Source: Candidatus Latescibacterota bacterium (lineage in GTDB: Bacteria; Latescibacterota; MVCY01). From it: 5,711 bases of DNA. Shown in pieces: positions 5,458 through 5,711 of this stretch. Position 1 is the first letter of the stretch. Each line of letters opens with the position of its first letter. The notes beneath the pieces are model-generated. The model was not told the origin of the DNA. It was given only the letters and a program-made list of their open reading frames with translations, and did not search any database. The DNA is taken from NCBI GenBank assembly GCA_030608245.1, contig JAUWEO010000124.1, positions 1 through 5,711 of the forward strand, in the 5' to 3' direction. Both the position numbers and the translations under genes were made by a program.

Positions 5458-5711
5458 TTATCCCCTCTGGGTTGCCTGTTCTAATTCCTTCAGCTTCTGG
5501 GCCATTCCCTCGATATATTGGACGAACTTCTCTGCCTCCATCGAGGAGAGATACCCGATATCCAGCCTTTCAGGAGTGATGCCCAGTTCCCCCAATATTT
5601 TTCTGCCCAATTCTACCCGTTTTGATGCCCTCAGATTGCCGTTTAGGTGCTGACAGGCATCCTCGTGGCAGGCCAGCACCAGCACCCCTCGAGCACCGTT
5701 CTCGAAATCCT
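5458..5711 (-). CDS. MvhD/FlpD-type hydrogenase iron-sulfur subunit, C-terminal part
   Basis: The last 84 or so residues of a protein whose 5' end is beyond the right edge; the frame stays open to the window end. It matches the C-terminus of the methyl-viologen-reducing hydrogenase delta subunit family (MvhD/FlpD), a small cytosolic iron-sulfur protein that passes electrons to HdrA in flavin-based bifurcating complexes. Seen: 'FENGARGVLVLACHEDACQ' leading into 'HLNGN', the equivalent of the family's GCHxGDCHYxxGN with both Cys kept and small changes around them (Ala for Gly, Gln for His); a following basic helix with 'ASKRVELGRKIL'; and a C-terminal amphipathic helix. Stop TAA at 5458. Standalone MvhD, or a C-terminal MvhD domain fused to HdrA, cannot be told apart from this fragment. 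Its position next to folD supports a role in the methylene- or methyl-tetrahydrofolate steps of acetogenic metabolism. Confidence 0.85.
   Translation of the reverse strand, partial: DFENGARGVLVLACHEDACQHLNGNLRASKRVELGRKILGELGITPERLDIGYLSSMEAEKFVQYIEGMAQKLKELEQATQRG

Noticed and set aside
5453..5653. Plus-strand open frame opposite the MvhD-like C-terminus
   Set aside because: The minus-strand product matches a known family, while this one matches nothing and lacks a start signal.
1..5711. CRISPR array, tRNA, rRNA, transposase or phage genes
   Set aside because: No regularly spaced direct repeats, RNA gene motifs or matching protein families were seen on either strand.

Overview
The window is a run of six genes, all on the minus strand, read from right (5711) to left (1). 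Both end genes are cut by the window. Gene content points to a strictly anaerobic bacterium of medium GC content. The right end carries the tail of an MvhD-type hydrogenase/heterodisulfide reductase iron-sulfur subunit followed by folD, a pairing expected in organisms with a Wood-Ljungdahl (tetrahydrofolate methyl branch) metabolism. Lineage cannot be fixed from the sequence; an uncultured Chloroflexota (Dehalococcoidia-like) or Desulfobacterota genome is my best guess, at low confidence.

Layout in transcription order: the C-terminus of the MvhD-like protein (5458 to beyond 5711); a 74-base gap with a short 'CCACAGAG...CACAGAG' repeat; folD (4496-5383); a YIP1-type small membrane protein (3862-4395); a roughly 300-base gap holding a long imperfect inverted-repeat, MITE-like element (about 3562-3717) and 144 bases with no assignable content; a short citrate synthase/citryl-CoA lyase-like protein (2631-3560) that lacks the usual catalytic aspartate; a 198-base gap; a CoA-acylating aldehyde dehydrogenase of the SauS/EutE type (999-2432); and a zinc-dependent alcohol dehydrogenase (1-1045, 3' end missing) whose start lies 47 bases inside the preceding gene.

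Three functional blocks can be read. Block 1 (MvhD-like plus FolD) is one-carbon and electron-bifurcation metabolism. Block 2 (YIP1-like) is an unassigned membrane protein. Block 3 is the acylating aldehyde dehydrogenase and the alcohol dehydrogenase, translationally coupled, which together should interconvert alcohol, aldehyde and acyl-CoA. Both members of block 3 look closest, from memory of motifs, to families acting on C2 sulfonates or phosphonates (sulfoacetaldehyde dehydrogenase SauS; phosphonate-associated alcohol dehydrogenases), so an isethionate-like or phosphonate-like substrate is a reasonable but untested hypothesis. The citrate synthase-like protein upstream on the same strand may act on the CoA thioester, but its altered active site makes its reaction uncertain.

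The most unusual points are the citrate synthase-like protein with an Asp-to-Ala change at a catalytic position, the inverted-repeat element that appears to supply the ribosome binding site of that gene, and the tightly overlapped dehydrogenase pair. No RNA genes, CRISPR arrays, transposase genes or phage genes were seen.
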